From NCBI GenBank assembly GCA_023382715.1, contig JAHDWP010000026.1:1-46817 (forward strand): a stretch of 46,817 nucleotides of DNA, written 5' to 3'. Origin of the DNA: Anaerolineae bacterium. GTDB lineage: Bacteria; Chloroflexota; Anaerolineae; Aggregatilineales; Aggregatilineaceae. Shown here piece after piece: positions 1 through 8,588 of this stretch (the first letter of the stretch is position 1; each line of letters starts with the position of its first letter). Below the pieces are notes generated by a model, which saw only the letters and a program-made list of their open reading frames with translations, had not been told where the DNA came from and did no database searches. The position numbers and the translations under genes are program-made.

Positions 1-167
1 TCCCCCTTAACCATGCGATAATTGTGTCCAGCTTTATGGGTCCACTACAAGACGCACGACTTCTCGAACAGCCGCTGGCGCAACAGACTCGTTTACGGGG
101 GCAGTTCGCCAATAGTATCCCTCAGGGGGCCGGGCCAGGCCGCGCGCCCGTTTCTGCCCTGACGTGC

Positions 168-1322
168 TTAGTCCTCGGCGTGCGGATTGTCGGGCACCGA
201 GGGGGTGTCGCTGCCCTTCCAGCCCGCCGGCGGCTTGACCGTGCGGCTGTTCTCGCCGCGAATGAACGCCTCAACGCTGTTGCGCGCCACGTCATCCGGC
301 ATCTGCACCGGCGGTGACTTCATGAAATACGCAGCGGGCGCTTCCAGCGTGCCGCTCAGCCCGCGATCCAGGCCGATCTTGGCGCAGCGCACCGCGTCTA
401 TGATCACGCCGGCGCTGTTGGGACTGTCCCACACTTCCAGCTTCAGCTCGATGTTGAGCGGCACGTCGCCGAAGGCCGAGCCTTCCAGGCGGATGTGCGC
501 CCATTTGCGGTCGGTCAGCCAGGGCACGTAGTCGCTGGGGCCAATGTAGACGTTGTCGGGATCGAGCGGGTAGGGGAGCTGGCTGGTGACGGCGTTAGTT
601 TTGGAGATCTTCTTGCTTTCCAGGCGCTCGCGCTCCAGCATGTTGTAGAAGTCCATGTTGCCGCCCACGTTAAGCTGGCTGGTGCGCTCCAGGCGGATGC
701 CGCGATCGTTGAAGAGGTTGGTCAGCACGCGGTGCAGGATGGTCGCGCCGACCTGCGACTTGATGTCGTCGCCGATCAGCGGCAGGCTCTTTTCGGCGAA
801 ACGCTGCTGCCAGTACGGCTCGCGGGCGATGAAGACGGGGATGGCGTTGATGAAGGCGCAGCCGGCGTTGAGCACCTGCTCGACGTACCATTTGGTCGCC
901 TGCTCGCTGCCCACCGGCAGATAGCTGACGACGACATCGGTGCGCGTGTCTTTCAGAATCTGGACGATGTCCGCCGTCGGGCCGGGGGCTTTGCTGATCT
1001 TCTGCTTGAGATACTTGCCCAGGCCGTCGTGCGTCATGCCGCGATGGACGGGCACGCCCAGGCGCGGCACGCCGGCGAACCTGATCGTGTTGTTCTGGCC
1101 GCTCCAGATCGCTTCGCTGAGGTCTTTGCCGACCTTCTCCACGTCTATGTCGAACGCGGCGCTGAACTCGATGTCGCTGATGTGATAGCCGCCGAGCGTC
1201 ACGTGCATCAAGCCGGGAATCGTCTCGTCGGGGTGGGCGTCGTGGTAATAGTGCACGCCCTGCACCAGCGAGTTGGCGCAGTTGCCTACGCCGATAATGG
1301 CGACACGAACCTTGTCGGACAC
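168..1322 (-). CDS. ino1: myo-inositol-1-phosphate synthase (bacterial type)
   Basis: NAD-dependent cyclisation of glucose-6-phosphate to inositol-1-phosphate in the cytoplasm, the first step towards inositol lipids and inositol-based solutes. The 384-residue product opens with a Rossmann loop GVGNCANSL at residues 11-19. It later carries the family blocks [10 protein letters not shown] and [18 protein letters not shown], and the length fits the short actinobacterial/chloroflexal form rather than the roughly 500-residue eukaryotic form. The start is a GTG preceded by AGGGAGG. The frame stays open 48 codons further upstream, but that extension is Arg/Pro-rich and lacks family similarity. The gene stands alone: its 3' side faces the window edge, and a VOC gene on the same strand lies 299 bp upstream with a palindromic repeat between them. 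Function is secure from sequence; physiological use (phosphatidylinositol or osmolyte) is not visible here. Confidence 0.95.
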   Translation of the reverse strand: MSDKVRVAIIGVGNCANSLVQGVHYYHDAHPDETIPGLMHVTLGGYHISDIEFSAAFDIDVEKVGKDLSEAIWSGQNNTIRFAGVPRLGVPVHRGMTHDGLGKYLKQKISKAPGPTADIVQILKDTRTDVVVSYLPVGSEQATKWYVEQVLNAGCAFINAIPVFIAREPYWQQRFAEKSLPLIGDDIKSQVGATILHRVLTNLFNDRGIRLERTSQLNVGGNMDFYNMLERERLESKKISKTNAVTSQLPYPLDPDNVYIGPSDYVPWLTDRKWAHIRLEGSAFGDVPLNIELKLEVWDSPNSAGVIIDAVRCAKIGLDRGLSGTLEAPAAYFMKSPPVQMPDDVARNSVEAFIRGENSRTVKPPAGWKGSDTPSVPDNPHAED

Positions 1323-1469
1323 GGGAACCTCCCTGTTCCTTTGGGGACTGCTGTCGGCCCGTCCACGCGCAGAGGGGTGGGCGGGCGCAGGCTGGCACAC
1401 GCGGACGCTGCCGCGCCTCCCGCCGGCACGCGGGGCGATGGCGCGGCCAATGGTCCGCTCAAGCATTGG

Positions 1470-1499
1470 AGTCTACCGCCGGAGTGCGGACAATTCCAA
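1470..1499 (-). promoter_or_regulatory. candidate sigma-70 promoter of ino1
   Basis: Minus-strand TTGGAA, 18-bp spacer, TAGACT, giving a leader of about 140 nt before the ino1 GTG. The match is moderate. The rest of the 299-bp gap holds only the palindromic repeat at 1522-1553. Confidence 0.35.
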
Positions 1500-1521
1500 T
1501 TCCTGGGGGGCGTTACAGCAA

Positions 1522-1553
1522 GACTTCCGAAGTCCGCGCAGACTTCGGAAGTC
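1522..1553. repeat. dispersed palindromic doublet, copy 1
   Basis: GACTTCCGAAGTC, six bases, then GACTTCGGAAGTC. Each 13-mer is itself a palindrome around one central base, and the two arms are exact reverse complements, so the element can form one 13-bp hairpin or two small ones. Related copies lie at 2159, 12280, 25877, 27052 and 33744, all between genes. Confidence 0.85.
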
Positions 1554-1621
1554 GCATTGAAACGGTGCCCGGTGCTCGTAGGGGCGTATGGCCCTGGTCG
1601 CCCAAACAAAAAGCAGCGGAG

Positions 1622-1993
1622 CTACGTCCCGGCCTGCTGGTCTTCCTGCATCATGCCAAAGAGGGTACCTTCCACGTCCTGGCAATAGGCCAGCCAGCCC
1701 ACCCCGGGGACCAGGTGCTTGTCCATGACAACCTCGCCACCGCTCGCCTTGACTTTAGCCAGATAAGCGTCGAGATCGTCCACTTCAAGCGTGTTGATCG
1801 TGCCGCTGACAGGCCCTTCTGGAGTATAGAGGCCGCCGTTGATGCCCGGCGTGCCTTCCTCACCGGTGATGACCAGCCAATATTCGATTGGCCCCTGCCA
1901 TTTCTCCACCGTCCAGCCGAATACCTCGCGGTAGAAGGCGGCGATCTTCTCCGGATCGCGGGCGGGAATCTCGAAATGAACGATACGTGGCAT
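1622..1993 (-). CDS. VOC-superfamily (glyoxalase/bleomycin-resistance fold) protein
   Basis: A 123-residue single-subunit VOC protein. The start MPRIVHFEIPARDPEKIAAF is the classical first strand and helix of the fold, with a candidate metal-ligand His at residue 6. A second beta-alpha-beta-beta-beta unit follows (INTLEVDDLDAYLAKVKASG, then the closing block DVEGTLFGMMQ). The chosen ATG has AAGGAGG six bases upstream; an in-frame ATG 11 codons earlier has no ribosome site. This subgroup is usually annotated as a glyoxalase-like hydrolase or predicted enzyme, and the substrate cannot be read from the sequence. It is divergent from the nucleotidyltransferase gene at 2281, with a palindromic doublet in the shared 287-bp gap. 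Confidence 0.9.
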   Translation of the reverse strand: MPRIVHFEIPARDPEKIAAFYREVFGWTVEKWQGPIEYWLVITGEEGTPGINGGLYTPEGPVSGTINTLEVDDLDAYLAKVKASGGEVVMDKHLVPGVGWLAYCQDVEGTLFGMMQEDQQAGT

Positions 1994-2158
1994 GGTGAAC
2001 CTCCTTGCGCTGTCATGGAAGAACAATGCGGTAGGTTCTCAGATGATAGCACAATGGGGGAATGGACGCAAACATTTGTTCTAATAGGGTGCGTGCAAAG
2101 GTTGTCAGCGACTCGCTGGACGCGGGGCATTGGCCTCACCCCCGTCCGGCCCGAAACC

Positions 2159-2192
2159 AGACTTCTGAAGTTTTCGAAAACTTCGGAAGTCT
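2159..2192. repeat. dispersed palindromic doublet, copy 2
   Basis: A 34-bp inverted repeat with 17-bp arms and no loop. The single non-Watson-Crick position is a T/G wobble. The core is the same GACTTC-N-GAAGTC motif, with each arm extended by TTTC/GAAA. It lies in the divergent gap between the VOC and nucleotidyltransferase genes. Confidence 0.85.
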
Positions 2193-2280
2193 CTTTCTGC
2201 GCGCCGGCGCGAGCGGGGTCAGGTAGACCAGCCGCGCCACACGGCGATGTGGTACAATAGGCCAGGAGGAGACCTGGCCC

Positions 2281-2601
2281 ATGAGCCTTCAGATTGCGCT
2301 TCCTCATGACGCGCTGCGGGCGTTTTGCCAGCGTTGGAGAGTCAGCGAACTGGCGCTGTTCGGGTCAGCCGTGCAGGGTAATTTCCGCCACGACAGCGAC
2401 ATTGACATGCTGGTTCGCTTCGCGCCGGACGCCCGTTGGGCACTGCTCGATTTCGTCCAGATGCGCGACGAACTGAGCGACATCTTCGGGCGCAAAGTCG
2501 ATCTGGTCACGCGCCGCGCCGTCGAAGCCAGCAAGAATTCTCTCCGCCGCAAGGCCATCCTGGAGTCGGCGCAGGTCATCTATGCTGGCTGCGCCCTCTG
2601 A
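2281..2601 (+). CDS. MNT-type minimal nucleotidyltransferase domain protein
   Basis: A 106-residue Pol-beta-fold nucleotidyltransferase. The signature GSAVQG lies at residues 28-33 and the metal-binding DSDID at 38-42 (Asp40 and Asp42 the likely ligands), followed by the helix and strand that complete the minimal fold. In known systems (MntA) such proteins AMPylate and neutralise a HEPN toxin (HepT) encoded next door. Here no HEPN gene follows: the next gene is glmS, convergent and 31 bp away. The protein is therefore an orphan by context. GGAGGA precedes the ATG, and TACAAT at 2253-2258 could be the -10 of a very short leader. Catalytic residues look intact. Substrate and partner are unknown. 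Confidence 0.85.
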   Translation: MSLQIALPHDALRAFCQRWRVSELALFGSAVQGNFRHDSDIDMLVRFAPDARWALLDFVQMRDELSDIFGRKVDLVTRRAVEASKNSLRRKAILESAQVIYAGCAL

Positions 2602-2632
2602 TCGCTGATCACCGACTACTGATCACTACTCC

Positions 2633-4474
<1,842 letters not shown>

Positions 4475-4680
4475 GGCAGGTTCCCTCCCAGGGATGGCGG
4501 CACGGCAGCGGCGGGCGGGCAAGCTCTGCCCAGGGCAGCGGGCGCGCCGGGCGTGCGCAGAAGTAAAGGCGTGACGTGTTTGGGTCGGGATGCCACGACC
4601 GCGCTGATTGGGCCGCCGTCACCGGCGGTGTTTGGGGCGCGGCTTGGGTTGGGAGGGAAGGAGAAGGGGTGTGGCACGGC

Positions 4681-4805
4681 CCCTGGCGGCATCCGCAGAT
4701 CGTTCGATTTTCCCCCGGCGGGCCGGGGTTAGGCGCGCCTTGCGACGCGCAACCGCCACCTCGTATCCCTGCGCGGCGCGGGCAGCGGGCGCAGGGCCTT
4801 GCGCT
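4681..4805 (-). ncRNA. divergent glmS ribozyme core in the glmS leader
   Basis: Read on the minus strand, the leader follows the order of the self-cleaving glmS ribozyme. It has A then GCGC (cleavage expected between 4805 and 4804), an 8-bp P1 (4789-4796 with 4767-4774), ACGAGG (4759-4764), a P3-like pair UGGCGG/CCGCCA (4753-4758 with 4684-4689), AUCGA (4704-4708), then a 14-nt joining stretch ending GCGGAUG. The P2.2 pseudoknot is preserved by a double change: CGCA (4803-4800) pairs with UGCG (4697-4694), where the reference I remember has CGCC and GGCG. Differences are AU instead of UG before ACGAGG and a 44-nt segment (4709-4752) where the reference has about 3 nt. No clear P4/P4.1 was recognised towards the glmS start. 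Position and orientation match the family; activity is untested. Confidence 0.72.
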
Positions 4806-4861
4806 AACATTCCCTCATTGGAGCAGCGGGGCACCTCCTGGCGTGGCTGGACGATAGGCCC

Positions 4862-4867
4862 AGTATA
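4862..4867 (-). promoter_or_regulatory. candidate -10 element for the glmS leader
   Basis: TATACT on the minus strand, with only a poor -35 (TAGCAC at 17 bp). A start here would give about 50 nt before the expected ribozyme cleavage site. The rest of the 4806-5286 gap holds the repeat at 5089 and the terminator at 5196. Confidence 0.4.
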
Positions 4868-5088
4868 CTTCCCGAACGGTCATTGTGCTATTAAATTGTT
4901 GCAAAAATGGGAGCCGAGAGCAGGACATGGCGCGTGCCAAGCGGATTTCCGCCGAGAGGCCGTTTGCGAAACCCTGACGGGCGGGTTTACCTCCCCCCTA
5001 AGTCTCCTCTCCGTGTGTGTGGAGAGGGCGGCGAAGCGCGCCCCCACCCCACCCGGCGCCGGACTCTGGAGCAACGGATCACCGCCGA

Positions 5089-5160
5089 GGCGCAGAGAGC
5101 GCGGAGATGGGTAAAGAGTACGTTCTTCTCTGCGTTCTCTGCGCCTCTGCGCCTCTGCGG
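5089..5160. repeat. CGCAGAG-type dispersed repeat forming a hairpin
   Basis: GGCGCAGAGAGCGCGGAGA faces TCTGCGTTCTCTGCGCC across a short AT-richer loop, ending in CTCTGCGCCTCTGCGG. Single-arm relatives occur near 12136-12165, 33607-33640 and 35130-35158, always outside genes. It is not coding on either strand as far as can be seen. Confidence 0.6.
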
Positions 5161-5195
5161 TTCCAGAATCCCGCATCTCCGGCCAGCCGCCCCCC

Positions 5196-5234
5196 AAAAA
5201 GCGCCCGACCGGAACTGGTACAGTCCGGTCGGGC
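5196..5234 (-). terminator. rho-independent terminator of the sigma-factor gene
   Basis: On the minus strand, the 11-bp stem GCCCGACCGGA/TCCGGTCGGGC is followed by GC and five T residues. It lies 52 bp past the sigma-factor stop codon. Confidence 0.85.
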
Positions 5235-5286
5235 CAACGCCATGAGGGGAAATCACGACGTGAAGTGGTCGGGTGAGGGCGGGCGG

Positions 5287-6354
5287 CTACTCCAGGTATT
5301 CGGCCAGGCCGTACTCGGTCTGCATCTGGCGCAGCTTGTTCAGCGCTGCGTGCTGAAGCTGGCGAATCCGCTCGCGGCTGTACCCCATCAACTGCCCGAT
5401 CTGCGACATGCTGTGCGTGTCGCCGTTCTCCAGCCCGAAGCGCAGGCGGATGATGCGCGCCTCTCGCAAGGGCAGCGCGCCCAGCAGGAAGCTGATCGAC
5501 TCGACGAGCAGCTCGCGAGCAGTCGCCTCTTCGGGCAGCTCGCTTTCCTGGTCGGCGACCAGGTCGGCGCGCGGGCGGTTCTCCTCATCGCCCACCAGCT
5601 CATCGAGCTGCACCGGCTCGCGCGCGGCGAGCAGGGTCGTCTCCACCTGGTCGGGCGTCAGGTTGGCCTCGTCGGCCAGCTCTTCGGTCGTAGGCTCGCG
5701 GCCCAATTCCTGGGCCAGCCGCTCGCTGGCGCGGCGCAGGCGGCCCCAACGCTGCCCCTGATTGATCGGCAGGCGGATGGTGCGGCCCCGGTCACCGGCG
5801 GCGCGGGCAATCGCCTGGCGAATCCACCAGGTCGCGTAAGTGCTCAGGCGCACGCCGCGCGCCGGATCGAAGCGGTCAACCGCCTTCATCAGCCCCAGGT
5901 TGCCTTCCTGGATCAGGTCGGGCAGGGGCAGGCCGCGCCCCTGGTACTTCTTGGCGATGGAGATGACCAGGCGCGTGTTGGCCATGATCAGCTCCTGGCG
6001 GGCGGCTTCGCCCAGCTCGATCACGTCGCAATACTCGTCATCCATCGAGTCGCAATCCACTTTGCCAACCGCCAGTTGCTCCTGCGCGCGGTTGCCGGCC
6101 TGCACCAGGCGGGCGAGCGCCTGTTCGCGCTCCACGTCAATTGGCTCGGAGATCGGACGGATGTCGCGGAAGTAGAACTGCAACAGGTCGGCATCGGTTT
6201 GGGGCATGGGCGTGCTGTCATCGGGCGGCGCCTGCTCTTCTGCCGCCTCAGCCTCGCTGCCGAACGCAAACTCAACGTCGCTCTCGAAAGAATCGTACTC
6301 GGAACGCCAGTTCAGGCGGGAGTCCGTCGTAGACTGGGAGATCGTTTGGCTCAT
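5287..6354 (-). CDS. RNA polymerase sigma factor, RpoD (sigma-70) family
   Basis: A 355-residue sigma-70 group 1/2 factor that directs core RNA polymerase to -35/-10 promoters. Region 1.2 is at about residues 54-88 ([20 protein letters not shown]). Region 2 is at 118-188, with [12 protein letters not shown] at 171-182 in the -10-melting part. Region 3 is at about 195-275, and region 4 ends in the helix-turn-helix [20 protein letters not shown] at 316-335. The first 50 residues are acidic and there is no recognisable region 1.1. The ATG chosen has only a weak AAGGCAGG upstream; the frame extends 30 codons further but through the likely leader. A good promoter (6453-6481) and terminator (5196-5234) make it a single-gene unit. 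It could be the primary sigma or a stationary-phase paralogue; the window cannot decide. Confidence 0.95.
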   Translation of the reverse strand: MSQTISQSTTDSRLNWRSEYDSFESDVEFAFGSEAEAAEEQAPPDDSTPMPQTDADLLQFYFRDIRPISEPIDVEREQALARLVQAGNRAQEQLAVGKVDCDSMDDEYCDVIELGEAARQELIMANTRLVISIAKKYQGRGLPLPDLIQEGNLGLMKAVDRFDPARGVRLSTYATWWIRQAIARAAGDRGRTIRLPINQGQRWGRLRRASERLAQELGREPTTEELADEANLTPDQVETTLLAAREPVQLDELVGDEENRPRADLVADQESELPEEATARELLVESISFLLGALPLREARIIRLRFGLENGDTHSMSQIGQLMGYSRERIRQLQHAALNKLRQMQTEYGLAEYLE

Positions 6355-6452
6355 CGCAACCACGGGTGCCTGCCTTTGGATTAGGGCGGGCACCAGGCCC
6401 GCCACTCTTTCGGCGAATGGGGTGCGGCATCGAAGTGTCTTCAATTACCCTC

Positions 6453-6481
6453 ATGATACGAGTTTTTCAGATAAAAATCAA
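6453..6481 (-). promoter_or_regulatory. sigma-70 promoter of the sigma-factor gene
   Basis: Minus-strand TTGATT, 17-bp spacer, TATCAT, in an AT-rich island, leaving a leader of about 90 nt. This is one of the best promoter matches in the window. Confidence 0.7.
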
Positions 6482-6544
6482 TTTATTTAGATTAGAATAT
6501 GGTAAAAATCCGAAGACAAGTGGGCGACGATGAGCGGCGGCGGG

Positions 6545-6727
6545 GCAACGCGGGCATCACAGGTGCCTGTTGGATGCGGCTTTCGGCGGCCCGGGTGCAT
6601 CTAAAGGAAGCGCGCGCAACATTTGCCCGCGAAGGGCACTGCTCTGTCGCACCCCGCAGGAGCGTAGTGCAATACGCCCCGGAATCTCCCTTCGCGCAGT
6701 GTCCAACGAGTCGCCGCCAACCGTTGC
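6545..6727. other. candidate structured RNA or structured intergenic DNA
   Basis: Four nested complementary pairs span this gene-free stretch: GCAACG/CGTTGC (6545-6550 with 6722-6727), a 10-bp pair with G-U wobbles (6568-6577 with 6699-6708), a perfect 9-bp pair (6628-6636 with 6688-6696), and an 8-bp pair with a 2-nt bulge (6637-6644 with 6660-6669). Extent and shape resemble a single extended hairpin of 6S-RNA size, but I found no diagnostic 6S, SRP or tmRNA sequence. Strand is undecided. An AT-rich tract lies to the left, and TACAAT at 6774-6779 may be the -10 of the downstream CPBP gene. Confidence 0.25.
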
Positions 6728-6820
6728 GTGCATCCTCCAGGGGCGAGTCTGTGCCCTTTTCAGCCTCACCTACTACAATACCAGTGCAGCATGAGAATCC
6801 CGTAGACGCTTCCTGAGGGG

Positions 6821-7453
6821 ATGATGAGTGTGCCCGACGCTCCGCCGCCGGTTGCCAGCCCTGGCCACCTTCTCCGCCTGCACCCGCGCGTGCTGGTCGG
6901 CTATGGCACGCTACTGGGCGCGGTGATGCTGGGGCTGGGCTTCGGCTGGGCGTTGCTCGCCGGAGGCGAAGGGCCGGGCGCGTGGTTCCCGCGCCAGCAC
7001 TGGCTGGCCGATCTGCTGCTGGGCGCGCTGCTGGGGGCTGCGTTTGCGGCGGCGGCGTGGGGCCTGTTCGGGCGCATTCCCGCCCTGCAGCGCATCGAGC
7101 GCCGCCTGGTCGCCTTGCTGGATATGCCCGCCCTGCGCCCTCACCACGCGGTCATCTTCGGCCTGCTGGCGGGCGTGCCGGAAGAAATTCTGTTTCGCGG
7201 GGCGCTGCAACCGACACTGGGCCTGCTGGTCACGTCACTGGTGTTCGGCGCGCTGCACGCGGTGACGTTCGCGTACTTCGTCTACGCGGGACTCGCCGGG
7301 GCGCTGCTGGGTGCGCTGGCGCTGTGGCGGGGCGCGCTGTGGGCACCTGTCGCCGCGCACACGGCTGTTGACGTGATCATGTTCGCTTTGCTCATCCGCC
7401 GCTGGCAGGCGCAAGCGCGCGCCCAGGAAAGCCCTTCGCCGCGCCCTGAGTGA
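6821..7453 (+). CDS. CPBP-family intramembrane metalloprotease (Abi/CAAX-protease-like)
   Basis: A 210-residue integral membrane protein with the CPBP catalytic motifs in order: EEILFR (121-126), FGALHA with His146, and HTAVD with His180 and Asp184. About five to six hydrophobic segments surround them. Family members cleave prenylated or other membrane substrates, or act in bacteriocin immunity and signalling; the substrate here is unknown. GAGGGG lies directly before the first ATG, so the second ATG (6824) or a GTG three codons in is also possible. It stands alone, followed by a 321-bp gap containing a CTCACCCCC-type repeat and the promoter of the next gene. Confidence 0.9.
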   Translation: MMSVPDAPPPVASPGHLLRLHPRVLVGYGTLLGAVMLGLGFGWALLAGGEGPGAWFPRQHWLADLLLGALLGAAFAAAAWGLFGRIPALQRIERRLVALLDMPALRPHHAVIFGLLAGVPEEILFRGALQPTLGLLVTSLVFGALHAVTFAYFVYAGLAGALLGALALWRGALWAPVAAHTAVDVIMFALLIRRWQAQARAQESPSPRPE

Positions 7454-7697
7454 TCTCACCCCCGCCCGGTGCTGACGCGGCGCGTTTCCCCTCTCTTTGA
7501 CTCCGCGAGGCATAGCAGAGCAGCGCCCTTACGCGAAGCGGGGATCAGGGGCCGCCTGGTCTGGCGGCGGACACCGCCGCCCCTTTCTCCGCCCCGGGCA
7601 CCCTCTAGAGTGCTCCGCCTGCTCCTCTTACCCCACGCTTGGGTTGCGCTCGTCGCGAGGTTATAAGTTTCAAACGGTGCTATAAAAAAGACTCCCA

Positions 7698-7703
7698 TAT
7701 AAT
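7698..7703 (+). promoter_or_regulatory. candidate -10 element before secreted SH3-like protein
   Basis: A perfect TATAAT in an AT-rich stretch 72 bp before the ATG at 7775; no convincing -35 at 16-18 bp. Just downstream is a 10-bp palindrome GAGTCGACTC (7713-7722), and CGGTGCTAT occurs twice (7675 and 7740). The remainder of 7454-7774 holds only a degenerate CTCACCCCC repeat. Confidence 0.4.
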
Positions 7704-7774
7704 AATTAACCAGAGTCGACTCATATAGAACATTGGATTCGGTGCTATCCGAGGTACAGAAGGAGTGGAGTGCA

Positions 7775-8503
7775 ATGCGTGCCAGATGGGTTTCCCTTGT
7801 TGTGCTGCTCGGCCTGGCGCTGACGCTGGCCTATGTGCCCCAGGCCGGGCAGGTTCGCGCGGCGGGCGAGCAGTGGCTCGTCATAGACCGCATCTCTTCG
7901 GGCTGCCTCAGCGGCCAGACGGGCTTTGAGGTGGCGTTCCGCAACCTGACTCCAGGCGAGGTTTACTACGCCGATACCATCGTCAAGGACTTTGCCGGTG
8001 TCGTCTACATGGACGAGTATTTCTCGGCCACGGCTCCCGGCCCCTTCGACAATGACTGGTCTATATTCAATCGCAACGATCGCGGCTTGCAGACCGGCTC
8101 GTTTCCTATGCCGGAGAACCAGGTGCTGATCCTGGTCGTCACCCTGCGCGACAAGCACCAGCAGGCATTGTGGACGACCGAAGTGCGCTTCACCTGCAAC
8201 GCCGATGATTTCGACGTGACCAGCATCGCCGGCTGCGATCAGTACATGCCGATCACCGCGTCCTCGGTGGTGGGCACCTTCGTGCTCGACACGCCACTCT
8301 ACTGGGCACCCGGTGAGCTAGTCCAGCCCTACACCACCGTCCCGGCGGGCAAGACCGCCTGGGTGCTAGGCATGGATGCTACGGGCGCGTACTACAAGAT
8401 CGTGTGGGTGTGCGACGTGCTCTACGTGCCGCGTGGCACGATGGGGCCGAATTTCGACGCAGTGTGGGGTGGCAGAGCGCTGCCGACCACCAACGCCAAG
8501 TGA
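7775..8503 (+). CDS. secreted protein with C-terminal SH3-like module (distant family member)
   Basis: A 242-residue exported protein. Residues 1-30 form a signal peptide with a hydrophobic core VVLLGLALTLAY and likely cleavage after QVRA. Residues 31-150 form a beta-rich domain of unknown type. The C-terminal part from Cys154 (YWAPGELVQPYTTVPAG, then GAYYKIVW and FDAVWGGRALPT) is the same module found in the five proteins at 25.1-30.4 kb, at roughly half identity. I read it as an atypical bacterial SH3 domain. The ATG has AAGGAG upstream; an in-frame ATG 14 codons earlier would bury the signal peptide. The terminator uses the same stem as the distant relatives. Function is unknown; extracellular or envelope-attached binding is the likely role. 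Confidence 0.85.
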   Translation: MRARWVSLVVLLGLALTLAYVPQAGQVRAAGEQWLVIDRISSGCLSGQTGFEVAFRNLTPGEVYYADTIVKDFAGVVYMDEYFSATAPGPFDNDWSIFNRNDRGLQTGSFPMPENQVLILVVTLRDKHQQALWTTEVRFTCNADDFDVTSIAGCDQYMPITASSVVGTFVLDTPLYWAPGELVQPYTTVPAGKTAWVLGMDATGAYYKIVWVCDVLYVPRGTMGPNFDAVWGGRALPTTNAK

Positions 8504-8530
8504 TCGGCAGACGCCCGCAGACAGCGCGCA

Positions 8531-8560
8531 CGCCCCGGCCAGCAACCGGGGCGTTGTGTT
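8531..8560 (+). terminator. terminator with the shared CGCCCCGG stem
   Basis: CGCCCCGG, a 7-base loop, CCGGGGCG, then GTTGTGTT. The same 8-bp stem and loop length recur after the related genes at 26921, 28218, 29335 and 30453. Confidence 0.75.
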
Positions 8561-8588
8561 GCCGGGGTGCGGCAGAGGGATCGCCGCG

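Noticed and set aside
6570-6794. 74-codon open frame in the sigma-factor/CPBP gap
   Set aside because: No ribosome site, no family similarity, and its DNA is accounted for by the nested complementary segments; left as non-coding.
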